The notes under the pieces: generated by a model
Told to the model about the DNA's origin: nothing
The model's input: only the letters and a program-made list of their open reading frames with translations
Databases searched by the model: none
Made by a program: the position numbers and the translations under genes
Origin: Triglochin maritima
Taxonomy: Eukaryota > Streptophyta > Magnoliopsida > Alismatales > Juncaginaceae
Reading direction: 5' to 3'
NCBI GenBank assembly: GCA_963682175.1
Contig: OY821775.1
Coordinates: forward strand, 2,542,001-2,606,000
Length of the DNA stretch: 64,000 nucleotides
Shown: positions 41,231-53,215 of the stretch, one piece after another
How the letters are laid out: each line of letters opens with the position of its first letter
How positions within the stretch are numbered: position 1 is the stretch's first letter

Positions 41231-44200
41231 CCATACATACAATCTATTTCCCATTTGTTTTTGGGGTAAATTGCGAATTATGCCCATCAATTATATGCTC
41301 ATGTTCCATTTTCTCCTTCTACACTATTAAACGCTTTTGCTCCCTTAACTTGATACCGTTTACGCGGCAAATTGTGATTTACCTTGACTTAATTTATAAT
41401 AGCTGAAATGTTATACTATCAATCGTCACACCGGTTTAATTAAGGCATCACGAGAAGAGATGGATTTGTAATTAAACACGTTAAGAGGGGGGAAATGCTA
41501 CGATTGACACAAGGATGGTATTCAAAATCCAAAAACCATGAGAAGAATCTCTAATGCTCAACGAGAGTCTAGCAATCACTACAAGTTGGGCATTCTTGAA
41601 CAAATTTCTTAACCTTCGTTGCACTTAATTTCTAGGCTTTCTTTGCGAAGGTACACCTTCAACTTCAAAGTAGTGGCATTAGAACAATACATTTGAGTTT
41701 GACAAATTTATTTTGGCGCACTTCTAAAATTTGAATTTTTTTATTGATGCACTTAGAAAGTAGTTATATTATAACAATGCACTTGAGTTTCTTGATTATT
41801 TTGGTGCACTTCTAAATTTGGGAAAATTCTTTTGTGTGCATAACGTCATAAGCTAAGGCAAGTCACATTTCAAGTTTTCGTTCATTATTTAGTTGTGACA
41901 GCATGAGCATTATAAAAATAGATGATGCAATTTGATAAGAGACGATTGGATTGACAGTTGTTCAGTTGCATACATCAAAAAATAAAAATAATTATAAGAC
42001 CAACAATGATACAACTCTAGAAATGTTTCAATATATGTAAACTCGTTCAGGGGAAATCACAAAAGAAATTGATCAAGGACGTAAAAAACACATTATCTTC
42101 GAGAGTAACTATTTAGCATTACACTCTTAAATAAGGTTGCAATACTTTTAATTGTTCATTTACTTGAATATTTTTATCTTATCCACGTAGTAGAGGGTCC
42201 CCATCTTTTGTTAAAAATAACACAAAATATAAGTTCATTCAAAATCACAACACAAATCAATTCAAAATTTGAATTGATGCCATCATAACTAGCTAACATG
42301 GAACGAGTTTAAAAGTGTACCAAAATAAATTTGATAAACTCAAGTGCATGTTCTAACATCACTACTTAACAAGTACACCAAAATAACTTATCAAGTTTAT
42401 AAGTACAACAAAATAATTTCGATTAAATCAAGTACATTGCGCCAATATTATTAATTTGCAAGTTCACCTATCAAATAACTCTTCAAAATTTCTCCGCCAA
42501 TCGCACGTTAAGGGCATCCTCGGTGGCCCAAGTTGAGGTGCATGGAGTACCTCATGATCCCCTCAATGGGGCGCACAAGCTCTGTAGTTGCGCGGTCTAA
42601 AGCGCGGTTTGTGACCAACGTTGTTAAAAATGTTTCTTTTATCTTCTTTTTTTAATTTAGTGTTTTTTGTTAATGTATTTGTTTTTTTGTTAATTACATG
42701 TTATTAGTTATTATTATTTTTATTCAGTTAAATTTTTCAATAATTTTCTCAAATCATTTAAAAATTGTTTAATGTAATTTAATCATTTAAATATTGTTTA
42801 ATAATTTATTAATATTTTGTTTTGAATTTTCCAAATTATTAATTAATTACGTTATTGATTATTTTCGTAATTATTAATTAATTGCGTTGAGTTATGTAAA
42901 TGAATTATGTTATATATTAGATGTTGATGTAAAATATAAAATAATAGAGAAGAAAATGAGGTGGAGGAAAAAGAAAGTAATGAGATAAGATCATTGTTAA
43001 GGAGTAAATAATATAAAAAATGTGAGAGTAAAAATAATACTGATGTGGAGGAGAGAAACTGACGTAAAGAAGAGAATGTGAGCTATAATCTTTAAAACAT
43101 GATCATTGTCTACGTGTCCTCGAGCGTGTCTTTAAAACTGATGTAAAGAAGAGAATGTGAGCTGTAATCTTTAAACATTATCATTGTCCTCGAGCGTGTC
43201 ATTGTGTCGACCAAAAAGCTGCAGCAAGAGAGAAAAATATTATATAATATATGTAATAACGAAAGGTGGATATATGTATTATATAAACAAAAAATGAAGT
43301 ACAATGATTTATGTACCTTTCTCTGTATCATAAATCCTCAACCATGTGAACATCAACTTTCAAAAACAATTGATGTGAAACATCCTCAATTTTGTTCTTC
43401 TTGGCAAATGGTTTTTCCTTGTTGTAATTGGTTTTGCTATTTTTTTATATTAGTGGTGGTTTCTTGGTGTTTTTAAACTCCGGAAAATAACTCAAACCCG
43501 ACGAAATTGAATTGATTCCAGCCTAGATCATTGGTTTTTGGTTTACGCTCAATTATTGTTTGTTGATCAAGTATAAGTTTCAATGTTAAAGACAAAGACA
43601 TAACGAATAAAATAATATATAAAAAAAGAGTAAACTTTGATTCCAGCTTCCAGCCACTGAAACATAATAAAGAAGACCCTCCCATTGGTTTATATCCAAA
43701 ACCGGACATCAGATCTAGAAAACAATTTCACTAATTACAAAAAAAACTCTAGATTGTAGAATTATTCATTCCTGCTATACAAAACCACTCGCACTTTCTG
43801 CAAACAAAACCCCAAACTTCCCATATGCTGTGGTTTCTTTTCATGTTGTATCAAAGTGCAACCGTAGGATCCTAGACTAATCCTATCCTAATTTTGTTTT
43901 GTGGATGCTTTAGGTGGTGGTTAGGGGAGTTAGAGATGGACGGCTGGGATTGAAGGAGATGGATGAAGGGCTTGGATGGAATGGAGATGAGATGAGTGAT
44001 GGAGATGGATTGGATTGGAATGGATGGTGAGGATTTGTTTGGAGGAGATATTTGGGGGGAAGTTTCTCTCTCTCTCTCTCTCTCTCTCTTGTTGCTCTCT
44101 CTCCCTCACAACTCTCTCTCTCTCTCAATTCCCTCTCCCTCCCTCTGTTGGTGTGCGCCTGCGTGGAGGCGCGGAGCTCCGGCGAGGCAGAGGGGGTGGT

Positions 44201-44639
44201 TGGTGTTGGTTTAGCTCGTAGAGGTGAGTGTGTGTTTCGAACCTTCTCATTTCTTTGGTTTCCCCTACCTTGACCTCGGGGTTGTGGCGTGGTCGTAGAG
44301 GTTGCTGGAGGTGGTGTTGTGGTTGTGGATCGTCGAGGAGGTGATTGATCGTCGTTTGGACGCGAGGTTCGTCGACGGATCGTGTTTTGGGGAGACGTGC
44401 TCGTGGAGGCGTCGTCACGGTTCTTCAAAGGCTTCTTCAAGCCTTCTGGTATGTCAAGCTCGCTCACTTAGTTAGCGTGAGTATTTGGAAGTCGACGGTA
44501 GGCCTTTCGGCTCGTCGCAAGTAAACATGCAGTGGATTTCACTACCTAATCGGTCGACCGGTTGGTGCAAACGGTCGACCGTTCGTGAAGAGAATTCGGG
44601 TTCTGTCTCAAATCGGTCGAACGATGTGTTGGATTTCGT

Positions 44640-46860
44640 GCCCTATAATATGTATATATTTTCGAAATTTTATAAACATATAGGATCGTAGTATTCATAT
44701 TTTCTTCGATTTTCATATAGACATGTATTTGTTTATCCTAATTATTTAACATGCATTAGAATAAACAAACAATTGCAAAGAGGATCATACCTAGAGGTTC
44801 TCTAAAACCTCTCGAAGATCCGGAGCCGCGTTGACGGTTGAATCGCCCGGTGGATTGCCTCCGAGTATTCACCAAACTCTAAACGAGATTGGAGAGAGAA
44901 AAACTAGCCTCTCAATCTCCAATAGGGTTTAGAATCTAATTACTAACCCCTCTTTAGTTCCATTGAGAAGATGATCTCTGAAAACTAAAACTAATCTTAG
45001 GAATTAAGGAAATTTCGTGGAGAATTATGGACAGAGTTTTTGCATGAGAAAACAAAACAATGAATTAATTAATGAGGTAATGAGATAAACTTGTATTTAT
45101 AAGTTCTCTCCAAATTACCTATTCATGTGCAACCTCTTGCCCATGATTTCATGCAAACTTCCATCTAACCATCCATTATTTGTTAACAAATAATCTTAGC
45201 CACGAATTAAATCAATTATGGATCAATTCCATGCATGATCTAATTAATTCTTAAATTAATTCTGCAGAAAACCGTCTGGACCGGTCGACCATTTTGAGGT
45301 TCGGTCGACCGTTCGAACCAAGTTTCGGTCGACCGTTCGACATTCGGTCGACCGTTTGCAACAATAAAATATTTCATCGCAATGTTCGGTCGACCCACCG
45401 ATAGATTCGGTCGACCGTTCCGAACAGACGAAAATTTCATGTTATCGGTCGAGACGTGTCCGGTCGACCGTGCACCGATCGATCGACCGTTTACTGCTAA
45501 CCGGTCGACCGTTTTTCCACAGTACTGCAGAGTTGTCAAATTTTGGTTTAACCCCTACAAAATTTGACATTTTGGGATTAGTAGTAAATTCACAACTTAT
45601 GTAACATATTATCCTATGTAACGATAAATCATTACACCCCATAATATTTGTATCACATATGAATTTAATTTAGATTCTAATTATGTTATTAATTACAACA
45701 TAAGTTTTGATTTTGTTTTTTTCACCCCATGTGTCATATTTTCTACATGAAACCCGACACATCTTATGAACTCAAAATCCCCATTTCTCGTTTCCCAGTT
45801 TTGTGGTGTAACCTATGGGAGGATCTAAACTAAGTTGGTAGTGATATTAAGAGCTTAATATCACAAGCTATAAGCGGTATCTAGCTACACATTATAGCTC
45901 CCAATTAGTTAGATGTCTTAATTCCACTCGAATCAAAACCCGATCCATTTAGTGATGGAGTGCACCACTTGTGTTCGTCCATTGCCTCATGATATTAAGA
46001 ATACACACAAAGTAGTATTGTGTTATCTTTGTGTTAGTATTCATTTCTTGATCTCTTTAAGCTAGTTATAAATATGTGACTTTACTCAAATCACATTGTG
46101 CACATTATAACTTTGCTTTATCAAGGGGCCCACTAATATCATCACTCAATTAAGAGGGGCAATGATAATCTTTTGACTAACTATATTCTCCAACAAAAGT
46201 CATACTTAACCAACTAATGTCTTTGCACTACACTCATTGATAGCTTAAGATACTAGTCTAATTAAGCACTCCTTAAGCGATCAGATATAAGTCTCATATC
46301 AAAGGACTAAGGACACAGTAAAATATTAATGACACAGAAACACATTTCTATAATATTTTACTTGTTAGGTCAATTCAGTATACAAAAGTACTATTTTCCT
46401 CTTTTGTGTACCCGTGTTGTCACTCACTTGTAGAGCTACAATGATCTATGACCAACACGACAATCTTAACTCGGTAATTAATGTCCCATGTTAATTACCA
46501 TGATTGCGAATATCTTTTGTTTTATGTAAACCAATATCTTTTAGAGCTCTACGGTTAAGGACCAAGAGTCTCTTCCTTAACACTTCTAAAAGACGAATAA
46601 CATAAACAAGGAACAAAATGATTTCTCATTCAATTCATAATAATTGTCATTTAAAAGTAAAACTTTTAGAACACATTCCCTTCAATCTCCCACTTGTTAT
46701 CAAAGTTTTCTTTCACATACATTCTCAATGTATAAAACATTAATAACTAGGGTAACCTTCCCAAATCACCTATCAAGCCAATCCACATGGATCCTCGGAT
46801 CCATGGACTCGAAATATATTTCGTCTCTTAGTTTGGTATAAAGGTTTGTTGAATGGATCA
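44640..46860. mobile_element. Probable nested retroelement fragment inside the 5' LTR
   Basis: Similarity between the 5' and 3' LTRs stops at about 44620, and this 2.2-kb stretch has no counterpart in the shorter LTRs. It carries its own CGGTCGACCG array (exact at 45302, 45326, 45345, 45408, 45461 and 45502). Part of it (45560-45770) is found inverted at about 55810-56008. The stretch ending with ctcccacttgttatcaaag near 46700 resembles non-coding leader sequence of plant copia elements. No coding sequence and no certain boundaries. Confidence 0.4.
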
Positions 46861-47029
46861 GTTGTGTTACTGTTGTATCCACCTATTTATTTATTTTGTC
46901 TTTCGTTGGTGGTTGAGTTAGCTGTAGTGATATTACTCCTAACTACACTAGCTGATACCTCCACCTTCGATAATGATGATGCATCATCATTTCAACCTCC
47001 TATTGGAGCCCTGTAACTGTGTGAGAGCT

Positions 47030-47470
47030 TGGGATTGGCTGAAAAAGGTCTGAGGCCCAGCTTAGAATGTGGTGTTGCGGCGGTTGGTTGAAAAAGACCT
47101 GGAGCCCCGTAACTGTGTGAGAGTTGTGGTTGGTTGAAAAAGACCTGGAGCCCAGCTAGTCTGTGCGGGATTGGTTGAAAAAGACCTGGAGCTCCATAGT
47201 GCGTTCGGGTTGGCAGAAAAAGGCCTGGAGCCTGAGCAGGGACCGCGTGTAGGGGTTGGTTGAAAAAGACCTAGAGTCCTTAGACGTTTGGGTTGGTTGA
47301 AAAAGACCTGGAGCTCTTGGTCGTGTCGTGGTAGCTGCGGTTGGTTGAAAAAGACCTGGAGCTCAGCTTGACGACGAGTGTGTGAGTCAGTGGTTGGGTG
47401 AAAAAGCCCTGGAGCCCCGTGACTGTGGTGTGTGTTGTGGTTGGGTGAAAAAACCCTGGAGCCCAGCCTG
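47030..47470. repeat. Tandem repeat of about 36-52 bp, ten units
   Basis: The core ggttggttgaaaaagacc followed by tggagccc recurs about ten times (near 47031, 47081, 47131, 47168, 47207, 47253, 47289, 47338, 47390 and 47437) with variable spacers. It lies in the 3' third of the 5' LTR and is absent from the solo LTR and the 57.7-kb LTR. Unit lengths are not multiples of three, so the long minus-strand open frame over it is not a repeat protein. Confidence 0.8.
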
Positions 47471-47851
47471 TTGAGATGCTTTTCTTGTTTAGTAGAATTG
47501 CATGCTAGGGTGCCTTCCATTTCATGCATTGTAGAGTTTGGCATACGGGGTTTCCTCTAAAACTCAGGCATTGTTGCATGTTGACTTTCAGGCCGTGAGC
47601 GGCGTTAGGGGGTGGTGACCGAGGAGAGGAGCACCGCTACCGGATCCAGCTTTCTCTCAGTTGAGGTCGAGTGATTACTGCTTCCATTTGTATAGTCTTT
47701 TGATGTAATCACAACTTTTGAAATACTCTGATGTTCGTATATATATATATTATATGTTGGTGCACATGTGTTCAGTATTTGCGTAATATCCTCTGTTGAT
47801 TGTGTGTTATTAAAATTTTAAATTTTCCACTGTGTTGAGGATGTTACAACT

Positions 47852-47863
47852 TGGTATCAGAGC
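47852..47863 (+). other. Primer binding site (initiator tRNA-Met type)
   Basis: TGGTATCAGAGC, complementary to the 3' end of plant initiator tRNA-Met, three bases after the LTR end. This is the usual primer site of gypsy chromoviruses and fixes the LTR boundary. Confidence 0.85.
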
Positions 47864-47968
47864 GGTCGGTTCCAGTGTCCTTATCCAAAGAAGTCACCCT
47901 TAGAGTTTTAGAGTCTGCATTAGTTCATGCATTCATGGTTTGTCGTGTGCTATTTTCTTTGTGTATAG

Positions 47969-50900
47969 ATGCATCCAAGACGCGTGAGACCTCCCCCACG
48001 GGACCGTGACACCAGTGGGGATACTGGGAGTACGGACTGGGCTGAGGAGCGGCGGATGCTCTATGACACGGTGAGGCGACTGGGAGCGATGTTGGATCGC
48101 CAGTCAGGCAGAGGAGAGCCAGCAGCGGTAGGAGCGATGCTCGACCGCTTTATGAGACAACACCCGCCTACCTTTGATGGTAGAGGAGAGTCTGAGGCTG
48201 CGGAGGACTGGGTCCTGAAGATTCAGGAGATCCTTCGGGCGATTGAGTGCCCGCCTGAGAGGCAGACAGACTTGGCAGCGTATGTGTTGGGCGGAGATGC
48301 GTCCAACTGGTGGAGGACCACATCTGCAGTGGTGTTTGAGGGCAGGACTGAGGTTAGCGGGGAGGAATTTCTGCGGGAGTTCAACGAGCAGTATTTCCCA
48401 GAGGATGTCAAAGATGGGAGGAGAGATGAGTTTATGACTCTTGAGCAGGGAGATGCGACCCTGGCTGAGTATACCCGGAGGTTCAACGCGCTGGAGCGTT
48501 ACTGTCCGGAGATTTGTGTGACGCCGCTGCAGAGGGCGAGGAAGTTTATACGGGGGCTGAGGAAGCACCGTCGTACCCAGGTGACTTATAGTATGCCACA
48601 GACGCTGGCCGATGCCGTGCGGTTTTCGACGATCATCGATCAGGATTACCAGCAGAATTATGATGAGGCCAGGAGAGCACCGGGGAAGGTCAGTGGACGT
48701 CCGGGTGCTCCGCTAGCAGGGAACCCGGGCAAGAGGCCCTGGATCGGAGGAGGTGTGTCACGCCAGCCTGAGGCGTGCAGAGGTTGTGACGGAGTTCACT
48801 CTGGAGAGTGTTGGGGTCGTGGGGTTTGTCACGGGTGTGGCAAGCCAGACCACTTTGTGCGAGACTGTCCGAGTGGGCCAGGCGGGTCCCGCAGGCATTC
48901 AGGGCCGCCAGCAGCAGGCAGAGGCGGAGGTCACCAACCTTTTGCGCCGCCACAGCAGGGTCAGAGGACTGGACATGTCTTTACCATCCAGGCGGATGAG
49001 GCGAGAGACGCCAGCACGGTGGTGGAAGGTACACTCTTTGCTGCTGGGTTGAGTGCGAGGGTGTTGTTTGATTGTGGGGTCACACACTCGTTCATTTCGG
49101 AGCGATTTGTGAGCGTGTTGGGCCGTACCCCTGCGATGTTGACTGCCACGTTGGAACTCAGCACACCCTTGGGTCTGGTGGGCATTGTGGGGAGCTTCCT
49201 TCCCAGCGCCACGATTGTTTCGGAAGATCAGGAGTTTCCGGTTGACCTGATCTTGTTGCCGATGGAGGACTTCGACGTCATACTGGGGATGGATTGGCTA
49301 TCCCAGTACGATGTGCGAGTGTTGTGTCGGGAGAAGAAAATTCTGATCCCGAGGAAGGGTATACCTGATGTGCTAATCAGGGGGACAAAGGATAGGGGAG
49401 GCAGAGTGATCGTATCAGCAGTGAGGGCAGAGAGGTTGTTGCAGCAGGGTTGCAGAGCTTTTGTGACCACTTTGGTAGTTCCAGATCCAGAGGGGAGGAG
49501 ATTGGAGGACATTGAGATTGTTCGGGAGTTCCCTGAGGTATTTTTCGATGATGTCTCCGGGTTGCCGCCTCACAGAGAGATTGAGTTTGGGATCGATTTG
49601 GTAACTGGGACTACGCCGCAGTCGAAGGCGTCGTATCGAATGACACCTGCTGAGCTGGCAGAGCTGAAGAAGCAGTTGCAGGATCTGATGGATACGGGAT
49701 TTATCCGCCCCAGTGTTTCACCTTGGGGAGCGCCGGTACTCTTCGTGAAGAAGAAGGATGGATCGCTGCGGATGTGTATTGACTACAGGATGCTGAACAA
49801 GGTTACCGTCAGGAATCAGTATCCCTTGCCCAGGATCGAGGACATGTTTGACCAGTTGCAATCATCGCAGGTGTTCTCGAAGATTGATTTGCGATCCGGT
49901 TATCATCAGTTGAGGATCAGAGAGGCAGATGTGCAGAAGACAACTTTCAAGACGAGGTACAGGCATTACGAGTTTTTGGTGATGTCGTTCGGGTTGACGA
50001 ACGCGCCTGCAGCGTTTATGGATTTGATGAACCGGACATTCAGTCAGTACCTCGACCAGTTTGTGATTGTCTTCGTGGATGATATTTTGGTTTACTCGCC
50101 AGATGTGGAGCAGCATCGAGAGCACTTGAGAGTTGTACTTGGCATTTTGAGGGATCATCAGTTGTATGCCAAGTTTTTGAAGTGCGAGTTCTGGCTGAGC
50201 AGTGTCGCCTTTCTGGGACACATCATATCAGGAGATGGGATTTCAGTAGATCCAGCGAAGGTTGAGGCCGTTACGCAGTGGAGAGCCCCGACGAGTGTGG
50301 TAGAGGTCAGGAGCTTCGGGGGACTGGCGGGGTACTATCGCCGTTTTATTCAGGATTTCTCCAGGTTGGCTTCACCGTTGACGGCTTTGACGCGGAAGGG
50401 TGTCGAGTTCGTGTGGTCCCAGAAGTGCGAGGGCAGTTTCCAGGAACTGAAGAGTCGGCTGACGACTGCTCCAGTTCTGACACTTCCCAGTGGCAGTGGT
50501 GGATTTGTGATTTACAATGACGCATCAGGCGTTGGACTGGGATGCGTACTCATGCAGCACGGGCAGGTGGTTGCATATGCTTCGAGGCAGCTGAAGGTAC
50601 ACGAGAGGAACTACCCCACTCATGATTTGGAGTTGGCGGCAGTGGTGCACACTTTGAAGACATGGAGACATTACTTGTATGGCGAGCGATTCAAGGTGTT
50701 CACGGACCATCAGAGCTTGAAGTACCTGTTTTCGCAGAAGGAGCTGAATATGAGGCAGCGCAGATGACTCGAGCTGATTAAGGATTATGATTTCACCATC
50801 TCGTACCATCCGGGGAAGGCGAATTCGGTTGCTGATGCGTTGAGCAGGAATGTGGAGGTTACTGCAGCAGGTCTGTGTATCGAGGAGTGGAAGCTGCTCG

Positions 50901-52414
50901 AGGCGTTGACCGAGTGGAGACCGTTCACCGATGAGTCACGAGGTGTAGTGATTGCCGGGCTGAGAGTGGAGCCTCAGTTGGTCTCGAGTATTGTTGAGGC
51001 TCAGAGTGCTGATGATGATTTAGCTGGGTTGTTACAATTAGCTGCCAGAGATGGGTCCGACTTTAGTGTTGGAGTTGATGGTGGACTGAGGCTCAGGGGT
51101 CATGTCTGGGTGCCGAAAGGAGGAGATCTGAGGAAGGACATTCTGGAGGAGGCGCATAGATCTCGTTATTCGATCCACCCGGGCAGCACGAAGATGTATA
51201 GAGATCTTCAGAGGAATTTCTGGTGGAAGAGGATGAAGACGGAGATCGCAGAGTTCGTTGACAGATGTCTGATTTGTCAGCAGGTGAAGATTGAGCACCA
51301 GAGACCTACAAGGCCGATGCAGAGGATCGAGCTTCCAGAGTGGAAGTGGGAGCACGTGACGATGGATTTTGTCACCGGGCTGCCGAGAACGAGGGGATTC
51401 CATGACGCGATTTGGGTTATAGTCGATCGACTGACCAAGTCGGCGCACTTCTTAGCTATTCAGACTACTTTACCTCTGGTGGGTCTAGCTAAGTTGTATA
51501 TTGAGGAGATCGTCAGACTGCACGGGGTGCCCGTGAGTATTATTTCGGGTCGAGATCCGAGATTCACTTCCAGATTCTGGGGGAGTTTGCAGCAGGCCTT
51601 GGGGACTCGGTTGAAGTTCAGTACGACATTTCATCCACAGACAGACGGTCAGTCTGAGAGGACCATCCAGACGTTAGAGGATATGTTACGAGCATGTACT
51701 CTGGATTGGGCAGGTCATTGGGACGAGCATTTGCCGTTGATTGAGTTCGCCTACAACAACAGCTACCATTCGAGCATTGGGATGGCACCGTACGAGGCCC
51801 TATACGGGAGGCCGTATAGATCACCGGTATGCTGGAGTGATGTAGGCGAGAGGCAACTAGTTGGCCCTGAGATTGTGCAGATGTATGCTGAGAAGGTTGA
51901 TGTGATCAGGCAGACACTAGCGACAGCTTAGAGCAGGCAGAAGAGCTACGCGGATAGGCGTAGGCGAGAGCTGAGGTTTGAGGTAGGTGACCATGTCTTC
52001 CTGAGGATTTCGCCATCCCGAGGAGTGATGAGGTTCGGGAAGAAGGGGAAGCTCAGTCCGAGGAATGTCGAACCGTTTGAGATTCTTGAGCGGATTGGAG
52101 AGGTTGCCTACAAGGTTGCACTGCCACCGTAGTTTTCGGGGCTTCACAACGTCTTCCATGTTTCGATGTTGAAGAAGTACGTAGCAGATCCTTCTCATGT
52201 GATTCAGTTGGAGGTTCCAGAGATCCGTCAGGATTTGTCTCTTGAGGAGAGACCGGTGGAGATTGTGGATCAGATGGAGCATCAGTTGAGGATGATGACC
52301 ATTCCGATGGTGAAGGTCAGGTGACAACACCACAGAGAGCGAGAGGCCACTTGGGAGATTGAGGAGGAGGTCCGGAAGGAGTTCCCGGAGTTGTTTGGTA
52401 AGCTTCGGTCTTAA
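47969..52414 (+). pseudogene. Ty3/gypsy chromovirus gag-pol, broken by four stops
   Basis: One continuous frame from ATG 47969 to TAA 52412-52414, interrupted in frame at 50765 (TGA), 51929 (TAG), 52130 (TAG) and 52322 (TGA); no frameshift seen. Domains in order: gag with a CCHC knuckle [14 protein letters not shown] (about 48827-48868); protease with DCG instead of the usual DSG (49070-49078); reverse transcriptase with FVDDILVYS (50072 on); RNase H; integrase with an HHCC zinc-binding part and a core in which the usual SDRD reads SGRD (51545-51556), so one catalytic Asp is missing; and a C-terminal chromodomain-like part after 52240 with ATWEIEEEVRKEFPELF. The chromodomain, the long LTR and the end motif ttcgaggacgaaatt point to the Tekay/Del group. 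Copying by its own proteins is not possible. Confidence 0.88.
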
Positions 52415-52429
52415 TTTCGAGGACGAAAT

Positions 52430-52447
52430 TCTTGTAGGAGGGTGGAT
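52430..52447 (+). other. Polypurine tract before the 3' LTR
   Basis: The purine-rich stretch gtaggagggtggat lies directly before the 3' LTR start tgtagg at 52448, after the conserved tcgaggacgaaatt motif. This is the plus-strand priming site of the element. Confidence 0.65.
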
Positions 52448-53200
52448 TGTAGGATCCTAGACTAATCATATCCTAATTGTGTTTTGTGGATGCTTTAGGT
52501 GGTGGTTATGGGAGTTAGAGATGGACGGCTGGGATTGAAGGAGGTGGATGAAGGGCTTGGATGGAATGGAGATGAGATGAGTGGTGGAGATGGATTGGAT
52601 TGGAATGGATGGTGAGGATTTGTTTGGAGGAGATATTTGGGGGGAAGTTTCTCTCTCTCTATCTCCCGTTGCTCTCTCTCCCTCACAGCTCTCTCTCTCA
52701 GTTCCCTCTCCCTCCCTCTGTTGGTGTGCGCCGACGTGGAGGCGCGGAGCTCCGGCGAGGCAGAGGCGGTGGTTGGTGTTCGTTTAGCTCGTAGAGGTGA
52801 GTGTGTGTTTCGAACCTTCTCGTTTCTTTGGTTTCCCCTACCTTGACCTAACTCGGGGTTGTGGCGTGGTCGTAGAGGTTGCTGGAGGTGGTGTTGTGGT
52901 TGTGGATCGTCAATGAGGTGATTGATCGTCGTTTGGACGCGAGGTTCGTCGACGGATCGTGTTTTGGGGAGACGTGCTCGTGGAGGCGTCGTCACGGTTC
53001 TTCAAAGGCTTCTTCAAGCCTTCCGGTATGTCAAGCTCGCTCACTTAGTTAGCGTGAGTATTTGGAAGTCGACGGTAGGTCTTTCGGCTCGTCGCAAGTA
53101 AACATGCAGTAGATTTCACTGCCTGATCGGTCGACCGGTTGGTGCAAACGGTCGACCGTTCATGAAGAGAATTCGTGTTCTGCCTCAAATCGGTCGAACG
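52448..53200 (+). repeat. 3' LTR, truncated
   Basis: Matches 43863-44620 but stops at about 53200, right after the palindrome pair at 53128 and 53149 and a variant at 53191. What follows is not LTR but the middle of the duplicated segment (copy B). The 3' half of the LTR is missing, and no target duplication can be recognised across the element. Confidence 0.75.
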
Positions 53201-53215
53201 TTCTACCTCAAAGTG

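Larger units (their letters stand above)
39341..43862. repeat. Duplicated segment, copy A (most complete)
   Basis: About 4.5 kb found again, in whole or part and in the same orientation, at 53216-55775 (B), 56009-57345 (C) and 60695 to the window end (A'). Landmarks in order: ttaattatttataaaacg (39350), gaggagttaagtagg (39530), gtgtacgtaccaagtaaa (39604), the small gene (40894-41166), agtagaggg (42190), the AT-rich block 42600-42960, and the end catcaaag-like sequence at 43850 where the gypsy element begins. The end of copy A is cut by that element. Confidence 0.75.
43863..47848 (+). repeat. 5' LTR of a Ty3/gypsy chromovirus, enlarged by inserts
   Basis: Begins cgtaggatcc (the 3' LTR has tgtaggatcc) and ends gatgttaca just before the primer binding site. 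The first 750 bases match the 3' LTR at 52448-53200 closely, with about 20 differences counted by eye. The last 350 bases match the solo LTR at 5335 and the LTR at 57658. At 3986 bp it is twice the length of the solo LTR. Extra material includes a likely nested repeat at about 44640-46860 and a 10-unit tandem repeat at 47030-47470. A CT microsatellite lies at 44067-44089. Palindrome sites lie at 44551, 44572 and 44614 (variant). Confidence 0.7.

Noticed and set aside
43910..44467. 185-codon minus-strand frame across the LTR start (also at 52495-52995)
   Set aside because: Low-complexity frame over CT-rich and GC-rich LTR sequence; it ends at LTR features and differs between the two LTR copies.
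47062..47544. 160-codon minus-strand frame with repeated FFNQP, GLFQPT and RSFSTNP
   Set aside because: The three peptide motifs are the three frames of one DNA repeat whose unit length is not a multiple of three. It is an open frame by chance in an LTR.
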